This document shows positions 42,098 through 55,380 of a stretch of DNA of 64,000 nucleotides, in pieces. The notes below the pieces were generated by a model. That model was not told the DNA's origin and did no database searches. It saw nothing but the letters and a program-made list of their open reading frames with translations. The stretch is from positions 24,510,406 through 24,574,405 of the forward strand of contig NC_081409.1 of the NCBI RefSeq assembly GCF_030272615.1, read 5' to 3'. Numbering within the stretch: the stretch's first letter is position 1; each line of letters starts with the position of its first letter. Source of the DNA: Cryptomeria japonica. Lineage: Eukaryota; Streptophyta; Pinopsida; Cupressales; Cupressaceae. The position numbers and the translations under genes are program-made.

Positions 42098-43095
42098 GAG
42101 GTGGATTTGGTAATAATAGAGGCAGATTTGGTAGATGTTCTAATCAATTTTTAGGAAGATGTTATAATTGTAATGAATATGGTCATCCTTCTTTTAAGTG
42201 TCCTGAAAAGACAACATCATCATCATCTAAGGTTGACAAGAGGGTTGCATTTTCTCAAGAGGGGGAGGAGGTTGATAGTAGTCCACGGGAAGTTGTATGC
42301 AATTTAGAAGTTGGTGAGTGTTTTCTGATCAAGCGACATATCTTGAAGACCTCACATGAACTTGAACCTATCCAGAGAAGGAGCCTCTTTAGAACAAGGT
42401 GTCAATGTAAAGGTAAAGTGTGTACTCTTGTTGTTGATTCTTGTTCCATTGATAACATGGTTTCTACTGAAATGGTTGACAAGTTACATTTGGAAATATT
42501 TCCTCATAATAATCCTTATAGAGTTTCTTGGGTCAATGATGATGTTAGTCTATTGGTTAAGGAACAAGAAAGGGTTGATTTTCAGATTGGTCAATATAAG
42601 GAGAGTGTTATATGTGACATTTTCCCCATGGAATGTAGCCATATTTTACTTGGTAGACCTTGGCAATATGACAACCATACTAGTTATGATGGTAGGAGAA
42701 ACACTTATACTATAGAAAAGGATGGGGTTAAGTACACTTTATGGCCAATGAATGATGGTGTCAAGGGTAAGAACAAAATAGTCATGTTTGGGAAGAAGAC
42801 ATTGCTTGAGGATGAAGAGTTAGTGGCCAAGTCACAGCTCGAAAGAGTTGGAAATGATAATTTTTGTGAAGGTATAATGTTTGGTTTAGTTTTATGTCCA
42901 TTTGTACATGACATGGTGAAGGATAAATCTGATGTTGCAGGTAAGAAGGATCAGGTACAACAAACAAAGGTTGGGGAAGTGGAGAAGAAGGTGCAAGGAC
43001 AAGCACCTATTGAAGATTCTTGGTATCCTCCAACTACTATGGTGGTTGGAGTTCCTTTGTGGACTAATTGGTTTTTGTATTCTGGCTTTAATTAG
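42094..43095 (+). pseudogene. gypsy nucleocapsid and protease with C-terminal tail
   Basis: 333 codons open. The zinc knuckle is CYNCNEYGHPSFKC at residues 23-36. The retropepsin-like domain spans about residues 95-215, with VVDSCSIDN at 114-121 where plant gypsy proteases usually have D-S/T-G, and ILLGRPWQYD at its end. The Cys in place of the catalytic-loop Gly suggests inactivity. About 110 residues follow with no polymerase motif, ending LWTNWFLYSGFN and a stop 78 bases before the 3' LTR. Confidence 0.75.
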
Positions 43096-43172
43096 TTTCT
43101 TTCAAGTTTTTAAAAGGTTGGAGTTGATGTTCCCTCATAGAACATGAGAATTTTTCAAGGGGGGGAGTATGG

Positions 43173-44834
43173 TGCAGGAGCACCAAGTGTACCTACCAAT
43201 TCCAATGACCTATATGGGGTAAAATATGAATATTTTGAGTTTTAGATGGTTTCAAATAAGGTCTAATGAGACCAATAACATTGTAATAAGGTCATTTGAT
43301 CATTCATGTAATCAAGTTGTCTAGTTGGTCCTAGGAAGGTCCTGATTTGGCCAATATTGTGCAAATGAGTCAAAATGGGTCAAATTGATGTAATAATGTA
43401 AACTTTGGTTCCAACAATCCTTTCATGACTATTTGGACCTATTTCAATGTGTTTAAGGTCATGGTTTAATAAAATGTTGAAAGTTGTCATTATTGACAAA
43501 TGTTGTCATGAGCAACTTTTCTTTGTAAAGGGCAGTTTTATGTCTCCAATAGTCAAATGGAGTTTAAAAGGTGGTTGGATTGGTTATATAGGTTTTATGG
43601 GTATAAATATGTCCATTTCCCTTGAATGAAATAGTGGAAGAATTGTAATTTGATAATAAAGGGCAATAAAAGTATTAAAGTTCTAAAAATTTCCTTGTGA
43701 ATTCTAATGCTACCAATCTGAGTTTGGACTATTTTCCGTACCAAGAGGCATTGAATGACATTATATTCAAATTTTTTGTGAATCTCCATTTACTTGCATT
43801 CCTTTTCCAATTGGTGGCATATATTTTTATTCAAATTTGATCAATTTAGTTTTGATTGTTCTATAAACTATTGTAATTGATAGTTTAAGAGGGGTTTTGA
43901 GAGTCATTTTGTGAATCTGACCCATTTTTCTTTATGTAATCATGGTTTCTTGTGGAATGGATCTGATACATTGTAAGATAAGTGTTTCTAACTTTTAAAA
44001 TGCAGGAGAGACCATAAATGCATAAGGAGGATACCTTAGGGGTGATGAGTCAGACGTTGACAAAGAGCATAATCGGTGCCATGTATTCTAGTCTGACAAT
44101 TTTCATTGAATGAGGGAAGCATTTTATGATGGATTGGGTCTACACAAGTCATTTTAATGGTGTTAGATCTTTTGGTTGGGTCTAGAAGTGATCGGAAATG
44201 AAAGATTGGGAAAGCCCTAGGTTTGGGTTCCTAAAAGTGAGGGTTTTGTATTTGAATAGGTAAATGTGCATGGAACCGCCTAAAACATTGAAAATAATTT
44301 TTTTTGAAACATTTGCTAATAATTTTTTTGGGTGTGAAGGTCTGGAGTTGTGATCCAAAGGGTGTTCATTTGGAAAAGTGGGCTAATTTGGCCTAATCCT
44401 AGTAGGACAGGGTATTGAAACTGGGTATTGGTCCAAAACAACCATATCTAAAATTTACATATGTTGTGAAATTCTCAAATGGGTATCTGAAAGCATGTTT
44501 TTTTTCCAAGTTGTTTGGGAAAGTTTTGAGTAAATGTGCAAATACCCGATTTGGAGGGCTAGTAGGAATAAACGGGATAAGTGCTATTTTGTGTATTGGT
44601 GATTGAACCAGTCAAATTGGTTATTCGGAATCTTGTGTTAGGTATTCATAGGTATTTTGAACCCCTGAGTCATGTTTGGCTAAGCCACTGAAGTTGAAAA
44701 CCCCATTTGAGTGATTTGGTGAAGGTTTATGAGTGCAAGGTGTGAAGGGTTGAGGAACCTAGTATTAGTTGGCTGAAGTGTATTTGTGCCAAGTCATTTG
44801 AGAGGTAAATAATTTGACACAAGACTCCACATCA
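43173..44834 (+). repeat. 3' LTR of the gag-protease gypsy element
   Basis: 1662 bp. It contains an extra segment of about 215 bp (43770-43985) relative to the 5' LTR, which is either an insertion here or a deletion there. The rest matches with moderate divergence. Confidence 0.9.
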
Positions 44835-46003
44835 ATATTTCAATGTGTGAGATAATCTAATGATAAGCTAGATTCATGTCTATTTTAAAACCCAAAATTG
44901 AGGAGTGAGATACACATGTGAATGTTAATTTTAAGCACCAAATCCAAGAGTGAATAAATGCATGTCCATTTTACTTGCATCACATGACAATTTTAAGCAC
45001 CAAATCCAAAAGTGAAACCATGCATGTCAATTTTAAGCACTAAAGATGAAGTGTGAATTGCTATAAGGAAAACAACACATTCTACAGGTAAACAAGTTAG
45101 TAGTTTCAATTCATTGGTCTTGGTTCCACAAATGCCACATGTTGAAAATCAAATATTAGTAGCACAAAAATCCTATATAAAATGGAATTAAAGAAAATGA
45201 AACTCAAGATTGTACCTTATGAATTTACCAAACAGATTATTTCCAATTATTGTGCCTGTGGTACCCAATCAAAGAATATTTGATTTTGATTTTTTTATTT
45301 TTAACCCCAAAAATAAAATTACAATGAAAATACCCTTGATGAAATTTTGAGAGATTTCCAAAAATGTAAGAATTTTAGAAAAAGACCTTAATTTGCACCT
45401 TGGAGAGTAGATTTATGGAAAAACGTGAATTTTTTTTAAAGATCTAGATTTACATTAATTATGTGATATCAAAATCATAAGTGTAAAGAAGATACCCATG
45501 TTAAATTTCAAGAGCTTTCCAAAAATTTAATAATTTTAGAAAAATTCTCTAATTTGTGCCTAGAATTCAGAATTTATGAGAAAAAAATAAAATATGATAT
45601 CTTAGTCAAAATAGATGCTACAAGCCTGAATGTTTTACTGTAGATGTGTATTGTTACCCTTAACCTTCTAGTAAAAAATATCATAGAAAGTTTGATCATT
45701 TTCTCTAAAATTCAAAGATTTATGAAAAATATTGAAACTACTATATCTCACTCAAAATGATGATCTTAGGCCGATTGTAGTACTGTAGAGTCGTGAGATG
45801 ATCATTAACCTACAGTAAAAAAAATCATAGAGAAATTCGCAATTGTTTGGAAGATATGGTATCTTTGAACAACCAGTAGTCTTGTCCAAAACCTGATATG
45901 GACAATGTTAGTTTTGAATTTTTGAATCAAACACCAATTAAGATCAGAAAACCTCTAAAAATATGAATTTAAAAAATAGGTGGGGATTCACATTGGGTTC
46001 ACC
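44835..46003. other. Noncoding stretch between gypsy element and LTR-like block
   Basis: No ORF of note. The phrase taagcaccaaatccaa recurs with small changes at about 44930-45040. It might be the internal region of an element whose LTR is the block at 46004-47169, but no gag motif is visible. Confidence 0.35.
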
Positions 46004-47169
46004 AAATATTTTATAGAGAAATTCATCTTAGCTAATTAGAAATAATAAGGAAATCACGAATCCCTATGCTAGCTAAAGAATTATAAATAAATCAATGAAA
46101 GTATATGAGATAACAATAAGGATATAAAATATTCAATTTCAAACTCTCTATTTCATGATCACATGTTTCTTCCCTTTCTCTTCTCCTCTTCGAGAAATGT
46201 TGGCTCTCAGATATGAGGCTACTAACCTAGAAGATGGCACAAATATTCAAAGTTCGTGATCATTGAAAATAGAGAATTGATGTTGAATTTATAAATTTTT
46301 GGAGAAGATTGATTGAGAGGTGGAACTCAAGTGAGCTAGAAAGCTGATTGATAGTTGAGCTATTGATTTGGAGGTGGAACATATGATTAAGAGGTGGAAC
46401 TGAATTTATTGAATTGTTAATTGAATAGATTGAATAGTTAATAGAGTTAACTGGTTGATGACATGTTCAAAGCATTTTGGAAAATGCTAATTATAAGATA
46501 GAAAAAGAATGGTAGGAGAGATAATTGAGAAAATGATTTAATTAATCAATTAATTGATTTGATCAATTAATTATTCATTCATCACGTGTTGTAGGATATT
46601 TTGATTTAAATTCAATACTTGATTTGCATGACTTTGAACTTGATTTAGATTTTCAATTAAATTTATTTATTTGGAATTCAATTTGATCTTTGAATTCATG
46701 CAAAGTTGATTTAGATACCCAATTTGACTGTTGCATGTCTTTGACTTTGATTTTTGAAATCATGAAATTGAAATGCAATTGTAATAGAGATTACTAGAAA
46801 TTAGAATTTGGAGAAACTAGAATTTGAATTTGAATTTGGAGAATAAATGAAATTAGACGAAATTAGAATTTGAGGATTTGGAATTGAATTTGAAGAATGA
46901 ATTACCTAGTTAAATAATTTAATTAAATAATAAAGATTATTCATTTAAATGAATTAAATCATAATTAATTAAATAATTAATATTTAATTAATATTAGAAA
47001 AGGGTTAAATGATTAAATCATGAGGAATGGAAATAGGAATAATTAGTAAGATGAAGAGTTAAATTAATTCAAAAGAATAACATTAGCTTAATTAAAAAAT
47101 TAAAGAATTATTTAATCAATTAGATGAATAATTAGTACGTGATCAATGAGACATTTTTAGGTGCCTACA
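46004..47169 (-). repeat. LTR-like block of a Tat-type gypsy element
   Basis: On the minus strand it begins TGTAGGCACCTAAAAATGTC at 47169, closely resembling the starts of the LTRs at 11206 (TGTAATATCC, then TAAAAATGG) and 53887. The body is AT-rich with aattaatta runs, like the LTR at 10196-11206. The other end, near 46004, is followed by TTGGTGAACCCAATG, which may be a primer-binding site. The CA terminus is not clear. Confidence 0.4.
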
Positions 47170-50100
47170 AGGAGCCCATTTTCAACCTATAAGTGTCAAA
47201 TCTAAAAAAACAAATGCATATTTAGGGCCAATTTTGTTGAGCGAACTAAATACCAAATTCAAATGTCATTTTTCTTAATCACGTATGTTTTACATTATGC
47301 TATAATGTAATTGACCTTTGTGATGTAGCCCTACTTGTTAAAACATTTTTTATCAAGTATTATCAAATCAACATTCATTTGATAGCCCCTAACTTCATCA
47401 ATTTTATCATAAAGAGTTTTAAGTTTTTTCTAAGCATAATATGATTTTGTATATGTTTCAATCTAAAACATAATATCAAGGAAAATAAAACTATGAATAC
47501 ATCTAAATGCTATAAAATGTTCAAGCATCTATTACATCTTCTTTAAATTATCTTTGGGTTCAACTATCTTTTGAAACATATACAATATACCCTTGGTTGA
47601 ATTAATGTGTTCCATGCAATTGTTTGCTACAGTAAGTAGTTCTACGGAGTTAGAAATACAAATTTAAAGTGAACCACTTCGTGATGCTAAGAGGAGATGA
47701 AGAATCAATAAGATTTGGATACCTTGTCTTGTAGTACTTTTCCAAACTAGTTCAGGGATAAAAACATATCAAAGAATCTTTGTCAAAAATGTATCAATGA
47801 GTTCCACGATTTACAACAAAAGGATTCATAACTTGGCCTAATATAAGGATCAAATTTTGGAGCTACAATAGTATGTGGATTATATTTAGGATGTGAAGCT
47901 TCTTTTTAATCACTTAATTGGAGTAATTAGCTAGGTCATAGCAATTCTAGTGTATTTGGTTGATCTTGAGACCCTATATATCACCATAGAAAAGTCCCTT
48001 ATTATAGAAAAGATTCATAAACAAGTCACAAGAGAAAAAGGGATCATTCTAAGAATCATAATCAATTATAATAGAATCAAGGGTTGAATACTAGTCACCT
48101 CTCCTTCAAAAAGGAGGATTTAGGAGACACTTATTTTCCTCCTAGACCACCTCAATAGTAGTAGCACAAGTGACAAAGGTCTCAAATGAATTAAAATTGG
48201 CATCCATACTGAACAACCTACACATAGGCCCATGAAAAATAATCATGAAAACAAGTATTTAGAATCATCAAGAAGGAAAACTTGACCTCTAAAATCATCC
48301 ATGCCCAATATATTATCTCATGAACAAAAATTATAATGCATCTATGATTTTTTCATAAATACCTTTGAAACACCAAGTTCCCTAATTGTAATTCATGTAA
48401 ACTAGAAAATTAGAATCATGTACAACCACATGTACCAATTCATGCTTCATCTCCTTACATGTTCAACTTACAAGAGATTCTCAAACTAACCTTAGTCAAA
48501 ATAACCAACTTTGACAACTACTCATGTAATTTATTTTATAGAAAAAACATTGCACAAAACCACCAAGTGGTATTACATAAAATACCTAACTAATATCATG
48601 AGCTTACAAAACCTTGTGCCACCTTATTTACTTTTTGAAACCCATATTAAACATGTATCCCAATGTTACATACAACATATAAAATGGCCCCAAGAATGTT
48701 TAACCCATCTAATGCACACATTCATAGATTCCCTAAGTACATCATAAATAATATTAGTTTATATATATATATATATATAGCATTATGCAAGATGAAATGG
48801 TAAAAAGAAACTCACATTTTTTTACAAGGAGACATCTTCTAATGTTATGGACATGAGGAAAAGAGAACCTCACCTTTTACCTCTACTTATATACTTAGAA
48901 AGGCCTTAAATAAAATAAAAAGATTAGTGTATCTTCCTTTGAACATGTTTTTCTCTCTCTTGAAAAGGATGTGACTATGTTGGGTTCTTTGTCAAAGGAT
49001 TTTAGGAAAGGTCTTAAAATTAATTATGATAGAACTGGTGTGGAGCTCAAGTGATAGTGATTTTGATCCTTTAAACCTTGAAGAGATAAAAAAATTGAAA
49101 AAATTTATAGATCTACTAGGATTGCTAAGGTGGTTGTAAGTGATGGTAGGGGTAGAGGTCATATGACACTATGAAGCTATACCAAAATAGGTTAGTAAGG
49201 GTTGAGAAAGATATGAATAATCTAGTGAAAATAACTAATGATATGATGAAGAGAATAGTCTTTGGAATCTTCACCTTTAAAAAAAAATCAACAAGCAAAA
49301 GAATGAGGAGTAAATTGAATCGTCAAACAAAGATGAAAAAAGGAGGATAATAGGGCCTTAGGTGCCACTGATTACATGGATACTCCAAAGATAATGACCA
49401 ATATTAGGATCCCCTGGTTTGTAATCATAAGATTTGAATATTTGTTCTTTGGACTAGTTTTTTGTTTCTTGTGTGTTGTTTCTTACAATATTTTTGTTTT
49501 GGTGCTCAACTCGAGTTAAGCCAACTAGTAGTTTTTGGCTATTTTTCTACATTGTCTCTCTATTGTCTTGATGGATTATTTTTCTATGTAAGGGATTGGG
49601 ACTCTTTTTTCAACTTATAATATCAAAACATTGTGTAAGGTGAATAATGCACCTTTTCCTAAAATTGTCCCACTTTTGTATACTTTTCATATGGAATAAA
49701 AAGTAAACTAAAACATCAATGAAACAAAACCTATAACCAACATACACTATCAAGACATCTAAGTGCTCACTGTGCACTCCATCAAGATACCTATATAGCA
49801 GTTACCAAGGTGACCATCCTATTAAACATGAATCCTCTCATCCTTCATCATGACAATGTAAAATATATAAGACATTGTCCAAAGAGATGTCACATCAACT
49901 ATCACATAGATGGATAAATCTTGCCTCAATTTGATATCCAAACACAAACACTAAACCTAATTGTAACTAATATTCCTTAGTAGTTGCCAAGAACTAATCA
50001 ACATAGTTGATTAAACAACCACAATTAGTAGCTAACACACTCAACTAGTCATACCTCATAACCAAGTATACTCACATAATAGACCTAAACCTCATGCCAT

Positions 50101-50785
50101 CAACATATCTAGCCCAAATTATACTTACTATTCTACTTTCTTGGAACTCCCACTACATGGGTAATGCCAAAACCTAAAAAGTGATAAAGGCATCTAGAGA
50201 TCCACCAATAACACTCACATAGAAGGTGTAACCAATTCATGCAATACTAAGGAACATCTACAAATATATACATGCCTACAAACATTTGTTACAATACAAC
50301 TCTAACCACTAGTCTCAATAACTCCACCAACTTCTCTATGCTCAAAAAAACATAAGTGCCTCCATATTATAACTAAAAAACAATAAAATACAATAACAAC
50401 TCATTGCCACAAACATAGTGATCATAATAGCTCCACATAAACCTCAACTACAATGTCATGTTAACATGAACATAAAGGAGTAAATTCAAGAGTAAAGAGA
50501 GAGCTTTCACAGCAAAATAAGTGGCATGTCCTCCCACAATATATTTAAGTGATTAAGTTATGACAAGTATGATATCTTTCACAAAAACTTGAAGATAAAA
50601 ATATTATCAAAATTCAACAACATAACTTTGATTTAAAATTCTCAAACCAAATAATCCATTCTGAAAACAAGAAAATACACCCAAAATTCATTCTCTATAC
50701 TAAAGCCTTCAAATAATTCAGATAAGAAGGAAATGAAATAACAAGTCATTGCAAATAATCCTCATGGTCCCTCTAGAACATTGTA
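47170..50785. other. Gene-poor stretch
   Basis: No recognisable protein. A short (TA)n run lies at 48757-48778. 49440-49660 ends in T-rich DNA with tgtaagggattgggactc, which might be the 3' tail of a LINE, but no reverse transcriptase is seen upstream. Small ORFs such as 48511-48747 have no supporting evidence. Confidence 0.4.
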
Positions 50786-51621
50786 GTGAAATTATCTATG
50801 CAAAGGTTGTCATCATCATGGGAGTGCCTCTTTATTTTTGCCAAGGCCATGCCATCTGCAGAGCTTTTTGAAGCCAAAATTTCTCCTAGGCATCCTTTCT
50901 CTACTACCTCACTCCAATCTGGACCCTCCTCATCGCGGGAGTCAACAATAGATTCAACTTGGGTCTCTGACGGCATACACTCTTCATCTCGCAATCTCTT
51001 GAGTTCTTCCTCTTCAACAACAACCTCTTTTTTAGCATCTTTCTACTCAAAAATTCCAGCGTCAATATAGGGACTATCATGGTGTTCAACCTTCACCACA
51101 CAAATGCCAATAACTTCCCGATCATTAATAGTTTGGCCAATAAGTGCCAAGGTTGGCTCAAGGGGAGAGCGAATAAGAATCCCAACATCCTTTTCTTTCA
51201 TTGGACTCTCCTCTTCAACTGAGTCCCCCTCTTTCTTCTAGCCATCCCACCAATGTATGCGGTGCTTGAAGCATAGTTTTACATGGAACGTAAAACTACC
51301 ATAGAAGTTATAAGTTTTACCTTATCCTTCTTCCTCCATCTCTGCTCAAGCCAACATGGCTCTGATACCAATTGTAAAGATTAGAATGAGCAAAGAAAAT
51401 GATAACAAAAATAGAATAAAGAAAAACAAGAGACAACACACGATTTACTATGGTTCAAAAAATATGCCTACGTCCACACTTAAAGCAGGGAATACTCTTT
51501 CATTAATCAATCGATATTTACATGGCCTATACTCATCTACTTATACAATCATATTCAGCTATCAAGTGAAGAGTCTGGGAAGATGAACAGTCATGCAACC
51601 ATTGGGCTTCACATCCCAACA
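50786..51621 (-). mobile_element. Second copy of the element A family, 5' fragment
   Basis: The LTR (51373-51621, 249 bp), PBS (51359-51370) and first part of the A-type ORF (50786-51350) line up with 35906-36700. The internal reading has extra stops but keeps the acidic part and the RHSHDDDN motif. Similarity ends abruptly at 50786. The copy therefore lacks its 3' part. Confidence 0.9.
51373..51621 (-). repeat. LTR of the second element A family copy
   Basis: On the minus strand it begins TGTTGGGATGTGAAG and ends CTTTACA, so here the terminal CA is intact. It aligns with the LTRs of element A, with small indels. Confidence 0.85.
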
Positions 51622-53049
51622 TTGCGAGCATAGCTTGCAATGAAATTTGGGTAGTAGAACTTGCATCATTCTTCCAATACTTGGAATCAACAAACTTATC
51701 AATTTATTTCATTTGTTACTTCCAACATGTGAGCAGAATAGTGCCTCAAATTATTCCAAGTACTCCCCCTTGCATTTGTTATCGAAAAATTTAACTCCTC
51801 TTACATGGAGTTGTGCATTGTTGCACCCTACCCATTCTTTCCCCATGTTACAAGAATCAGGTCCATCATTATTATGAATCAAATTTTAGAAAGTACCCAT
51901 GGTGTTTGAAATGTTTCTTGTCACCACTACTGCACTACAATGTTTGGCTTCCTCATATCTCTTTATTGCAATAATTACACATTCATGTAAAGAAAGTGCA
52001 GTTGTATTAAAAGATTGTGAAGACTGAAATATTACCTCTTCATTCTCTGTTGCAATGTTTGTCCCATTTCTTGTTAGTACAAGCCACTCTTCATCAACGA
52101 CTACAATTCAAAGTAATAGATCATCTTCCATATACTATTTTGTTGTTCCACACTCTATCCATGAAGACTGACTAATCACACACCAACGTTCCTCTACACA
52201 CCTTCATATTGGAAGTGGCTCTAAATTGTGCAAGAGTAGTAGAATCAGGTAAACTCCAAGGTTTTCAAGACATTTGAGAACTAGTATTGTGTACTAATGA
52301 GAAATAATCTATCATGCAATCTTTAGATACTATTGAACAACCCTCTTTCACCAATTATTATTATTATTTAATTTTATTACCTATTATGTATCAATATAAT
52401 TTTACTATGCCAAATTTATACTAGGATTCTAAATTTGTTATTATAAATATCCTTAAAACCAAATAAGAGGTGAACAAAAATAAAAGCTAGTCTAAGTTAG
52501 TGGATATTATTTTATTTTAATTTCAAAAAGAGTGGAGGCCACCAAATCCCTCCAACTCTTTATAAGGGAATGCATCTTCTTTCTAGAGAGAATGGTTGAT
52601 AAGAAGACAACGGGGTAGCCATGGAATAGAATGTAAAGGGGAAATAGATTCATTTTATTTTGTTGGCTTCATGTATATAGAGTTCTAAAAGAGGAGGGTG
52701 CAAGGAAAAGGGTGCAGTGATGCTCAACAAGGCTACAATCTTAATTGTACATAGGGAGAATAATTGCAAAACTATGAATTTAGAATGAGGGTATTATTGA
52801 GGGCATGTAATTGATCTTTTAAATGGAGAAGGTCACAAGACCAACTTATAGAGGGCCTGATAATCATGTTCTCAACTTTACAAAGTAGGAAAGCAAGATG
52901 AAGTAGTTTTTTTGAAAACATTTGCATAATAGATTAAAGATACAAAAGCAACATATGTACAATATTATTTTGATTCATAGGGATTACATAAAAGAATTAT
53001 TAATCAAGTTAATTTAAATCATTCAATGCATGATAATTTTATTTTCTTA
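51622..53049. other. Stretch with no recognised gene
   Basis: On the minus strand 51630-51880 can be read as a broken protein-like string, but I could not assign it. Nothing else stands out. Confidence 0.35.
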
Positions 53050-53862
53050 GAGTCATTTTTATAGTGAAATTGAGTCAACTTATCATACTTGACTTGTCCT
53101 CCATAAATCCATATGCTCTACAAATGACAAAAGTAATTGTAAATTCCTTGATACTTCAACATTAAGGGCAACATAAATAGCACTTTGGCATGCACCTTTG
53201 GCATCAATGACAATACAATATTCCAATAATTCCCTACTTTTTTATTTATGACAAACCACACAATTCTTTCCCTATGATTGATACTCTTTCTTGATCAACA
53301 AGCTCTATCTAACCAATATTTTATCTTTCTCTCTCCCCCTTTTACATCAACCTTTCTTTGAGACTTTATCTCTTACTATCTAAGATATTCCATGCACTAA
53401 TACATTTTGCACTCTACTGCAAGACCACCATGTCTACTTGTGGTAGGGAGTCATACTCTACCTTTTTGTATGATGGCCAACTTTCATCTTTTTATCCCAA
53501 AAGACACTCTATTTCCTTGATCTCATTGAGATCATCACAATATGTGTTGGAATTTTCCATAATACACTTGTCATTGCATTCTTCTCTAATTTCACATTCT
53601 TCTACACTAGAAGAAGCATTGTTATCAGATATATCACTTTTCTCAATTTGAGCATGTAATGCGGTATGATTAGATAAACATTGATCTTAAACCCATTCTT
53701 GTAACCGATAGAGGTTCCTTCATTTCTATCAAGTTTAGAGGCCTTCACAAAGTTACTTCTACAATATCTTGTAATATGTGCAAAATCGTTGCACTTATAA
53801 CATATGACATTGAAATCAATAAAAGGAGGAAATGCATTTCTACTCACTGTTAAACCCAACAA
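53050..53862 (-). pseudogene. copia gag zinc-knuckle relic
   Basis: On the minus strand 53602-53862 contains CYKCNDFAHITRYCRSNF, a CX2CX4HX4C zinc knuckle. A tail of the kind seen downstream of plant copia gag follows. Below 53600 the reading continues with stops and is acidic (SVEECEIREECND-like). No integrase or LTR is seen. The next element's LTR begins at 53887. Confidence 0.55.
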
Positions 53863-53886
53863 TAAGAAAATAACTCTAGTTGAAGT

Positions 53887-55350
53887 TGTAGATGTATAAA
53901 AATGACCATATTCCTAAATGAATATTTTATGTTCATTTCTCTATTTGATTAAATCCAATTTAATTAAATTATCCACATTCTTCTATTTTATTAAATAAAT
54001 TACTCAATTTATTTAAATAAAATTCACTATACCCATTTAATGAATAAATCATTTTATTCAATTAAATCCCCCCTATCCACTTTTAATTAAATTCAAATTT
54101 AATTGAATAAATCTAATTTATTTAATTTCCCCAAATTGCAACCAAATTGAATTAAATTACTTTATTTCAATTAAATCCTATTATCCCTCCATCCACTTGC
54201 AAAATCCTAAACCTATTTCTAATCCCTTCTAGACTCTTCTAATCGCTTCTAATTAGCCTAACCCATCATCCTAAACTTTGTCACATCCCTAAGCAAGGGG
54301 AGGTCACTTCTCAAATCCTCAAAGTCTTTGATAACCATTAAAGGATTTCAACCTTCAACCACTTAATTCCTCAAAGTCTTTGGTAACCATTAAAGGCTTC
54401 CAACTTTCAACCACTTAATCCCCCAAAGTCTCCAATAACCATTAATGGTTAACTCAAACCCTCTTACATGGTTAAAACATTTGTTTTAACTCAACCTTCA
54501 TCCAACCCAAGGGTCTCATCAGGCCTTTAATGCTTTGACCATGATTATCTCTTAATCATATGCACAAAGGTTTATCCTTGGATTTACTCTTAATCCAGTG
54601 GGTAATCCTAATTTAAACTTGACCCTTACCCTCTAGATAACCATGAGGTCTCCTCAGGCATTTAATGCCTCCAACCCCTTCTCTCAACCCAACCCTATGT
54701 TGACACTTGTCACCATTTCATTGGTGCCAATTACAAACATGGATCCCCAACTTTCAAACTTGGCCCTTGATTAAACCTTTCAATCTTGACCATCCATTGC
54801 CCTATTTGTGCTATAAATAGAGCTCTCATTCCTCCATTTTAAACAATCATCCTTCAAATTTGTAGTATCACACTTATGCTTAAATACATTCAAGCTTTCA
54901 TATCATTTTCATGCTCATCATTTTAGCCTCTTTGAAATCAGGAATTAGTCTAAGTATGCATGTTTAGAATAATTTCTTTATCATTTAGCTCAATTATAGA
55001 CTAATATATCATGTTAGGATAGTATTCATATTAATCTTGTCATCTTATCATTTAATTTATTGGCTTTCAAGATCATGCGTAGCTTAGCATACCTTTCATT
55101 CTAAAAATTATCAAAGCATCCCTCATTCTTGCATTTGCCATCCCTAAACCATTTTGCTCAGAGATCTAAGAGCAAAAACATTGGTTTGAGGGACATTGTG
55201 AGATAGAGAACCATGGAACCCACCTTGGGAAGCTGAGTAATACATTATTACTCCATAGCTTGCATCAAGAAGTCCTGTGTGTGTGCGTGGACAAGTTTTT
55301 AACAATATTTTCACAAATTGAGTTTTATCAGCCCACTTTTCTCACATACA
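53887..55350 (+). repeat. 5' LTR of the large gypsy element
   Basis: It begins TGTAGATGTATAAAAATG and ends CTCACATACA, 1464 bp. A TATA box, ctataaatag, lies at 54811-54820, so transcription would start about 30 bases further on. A PBS lies four bases beyond the end. The outer limit rests on the TG start and likeness to other LTR starts in the window. Confidence 0.65.
54811..54820 (+). promoter_or_regulatory. TATA box in the LTR of the large gypsy element
   Basis: ctataaatag is a near-ideal plant TATA box. It is about 540 bases before the LTR end, leaving room for an R-U5 part. Function is inferred. Confidence 0.55.
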
Positions 55351-55354
55351 TTTC

Positions 55355-55380
55355 TAGCACCCACCGTGGGGCTCGACCCC
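55355..55380 (+). other. Primer-binding site of the large gypsy element
   Basis: tagcacccaccgtggggc resembles the TGGCGCC-type site of the minus-strand gypsy relic, with two G-to-A changes at its start (tagcacc for tggcgcc). Confidence 0.65.

Larger units (their letters stand above)
39708..44834 (+). mobile_element. Ty3/gypsy LTR element with gag and protease only
   Basis: Two long direct repeats (39708-41147 and 43173-44834) share the TG start (tgtaggagcacc and tgcaggagcacc) and the end ctccacatca. A PBS follows the first (41151-41162) and a purine tract, aagggggggag, precedes the second. The 2-kb interior encodes gag, a zinc knuckle and an aspartic protease, then a short unknown tail. Reverse transcriptase, RNase H and integrase are absent. 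Flanking 5-bp target duplications do not match (ggtgg, atatt). Confidence 0.85.

Noticed and set aside
48757-48778. (TA)n run
   Set aside because: Simple microsatellite with no special context.
49440-49700. LINE 3' end
   Set aside because: T-rich tail resemblance only. No endonuclease or reverse transcriptase motif upstream and no target duplication found.
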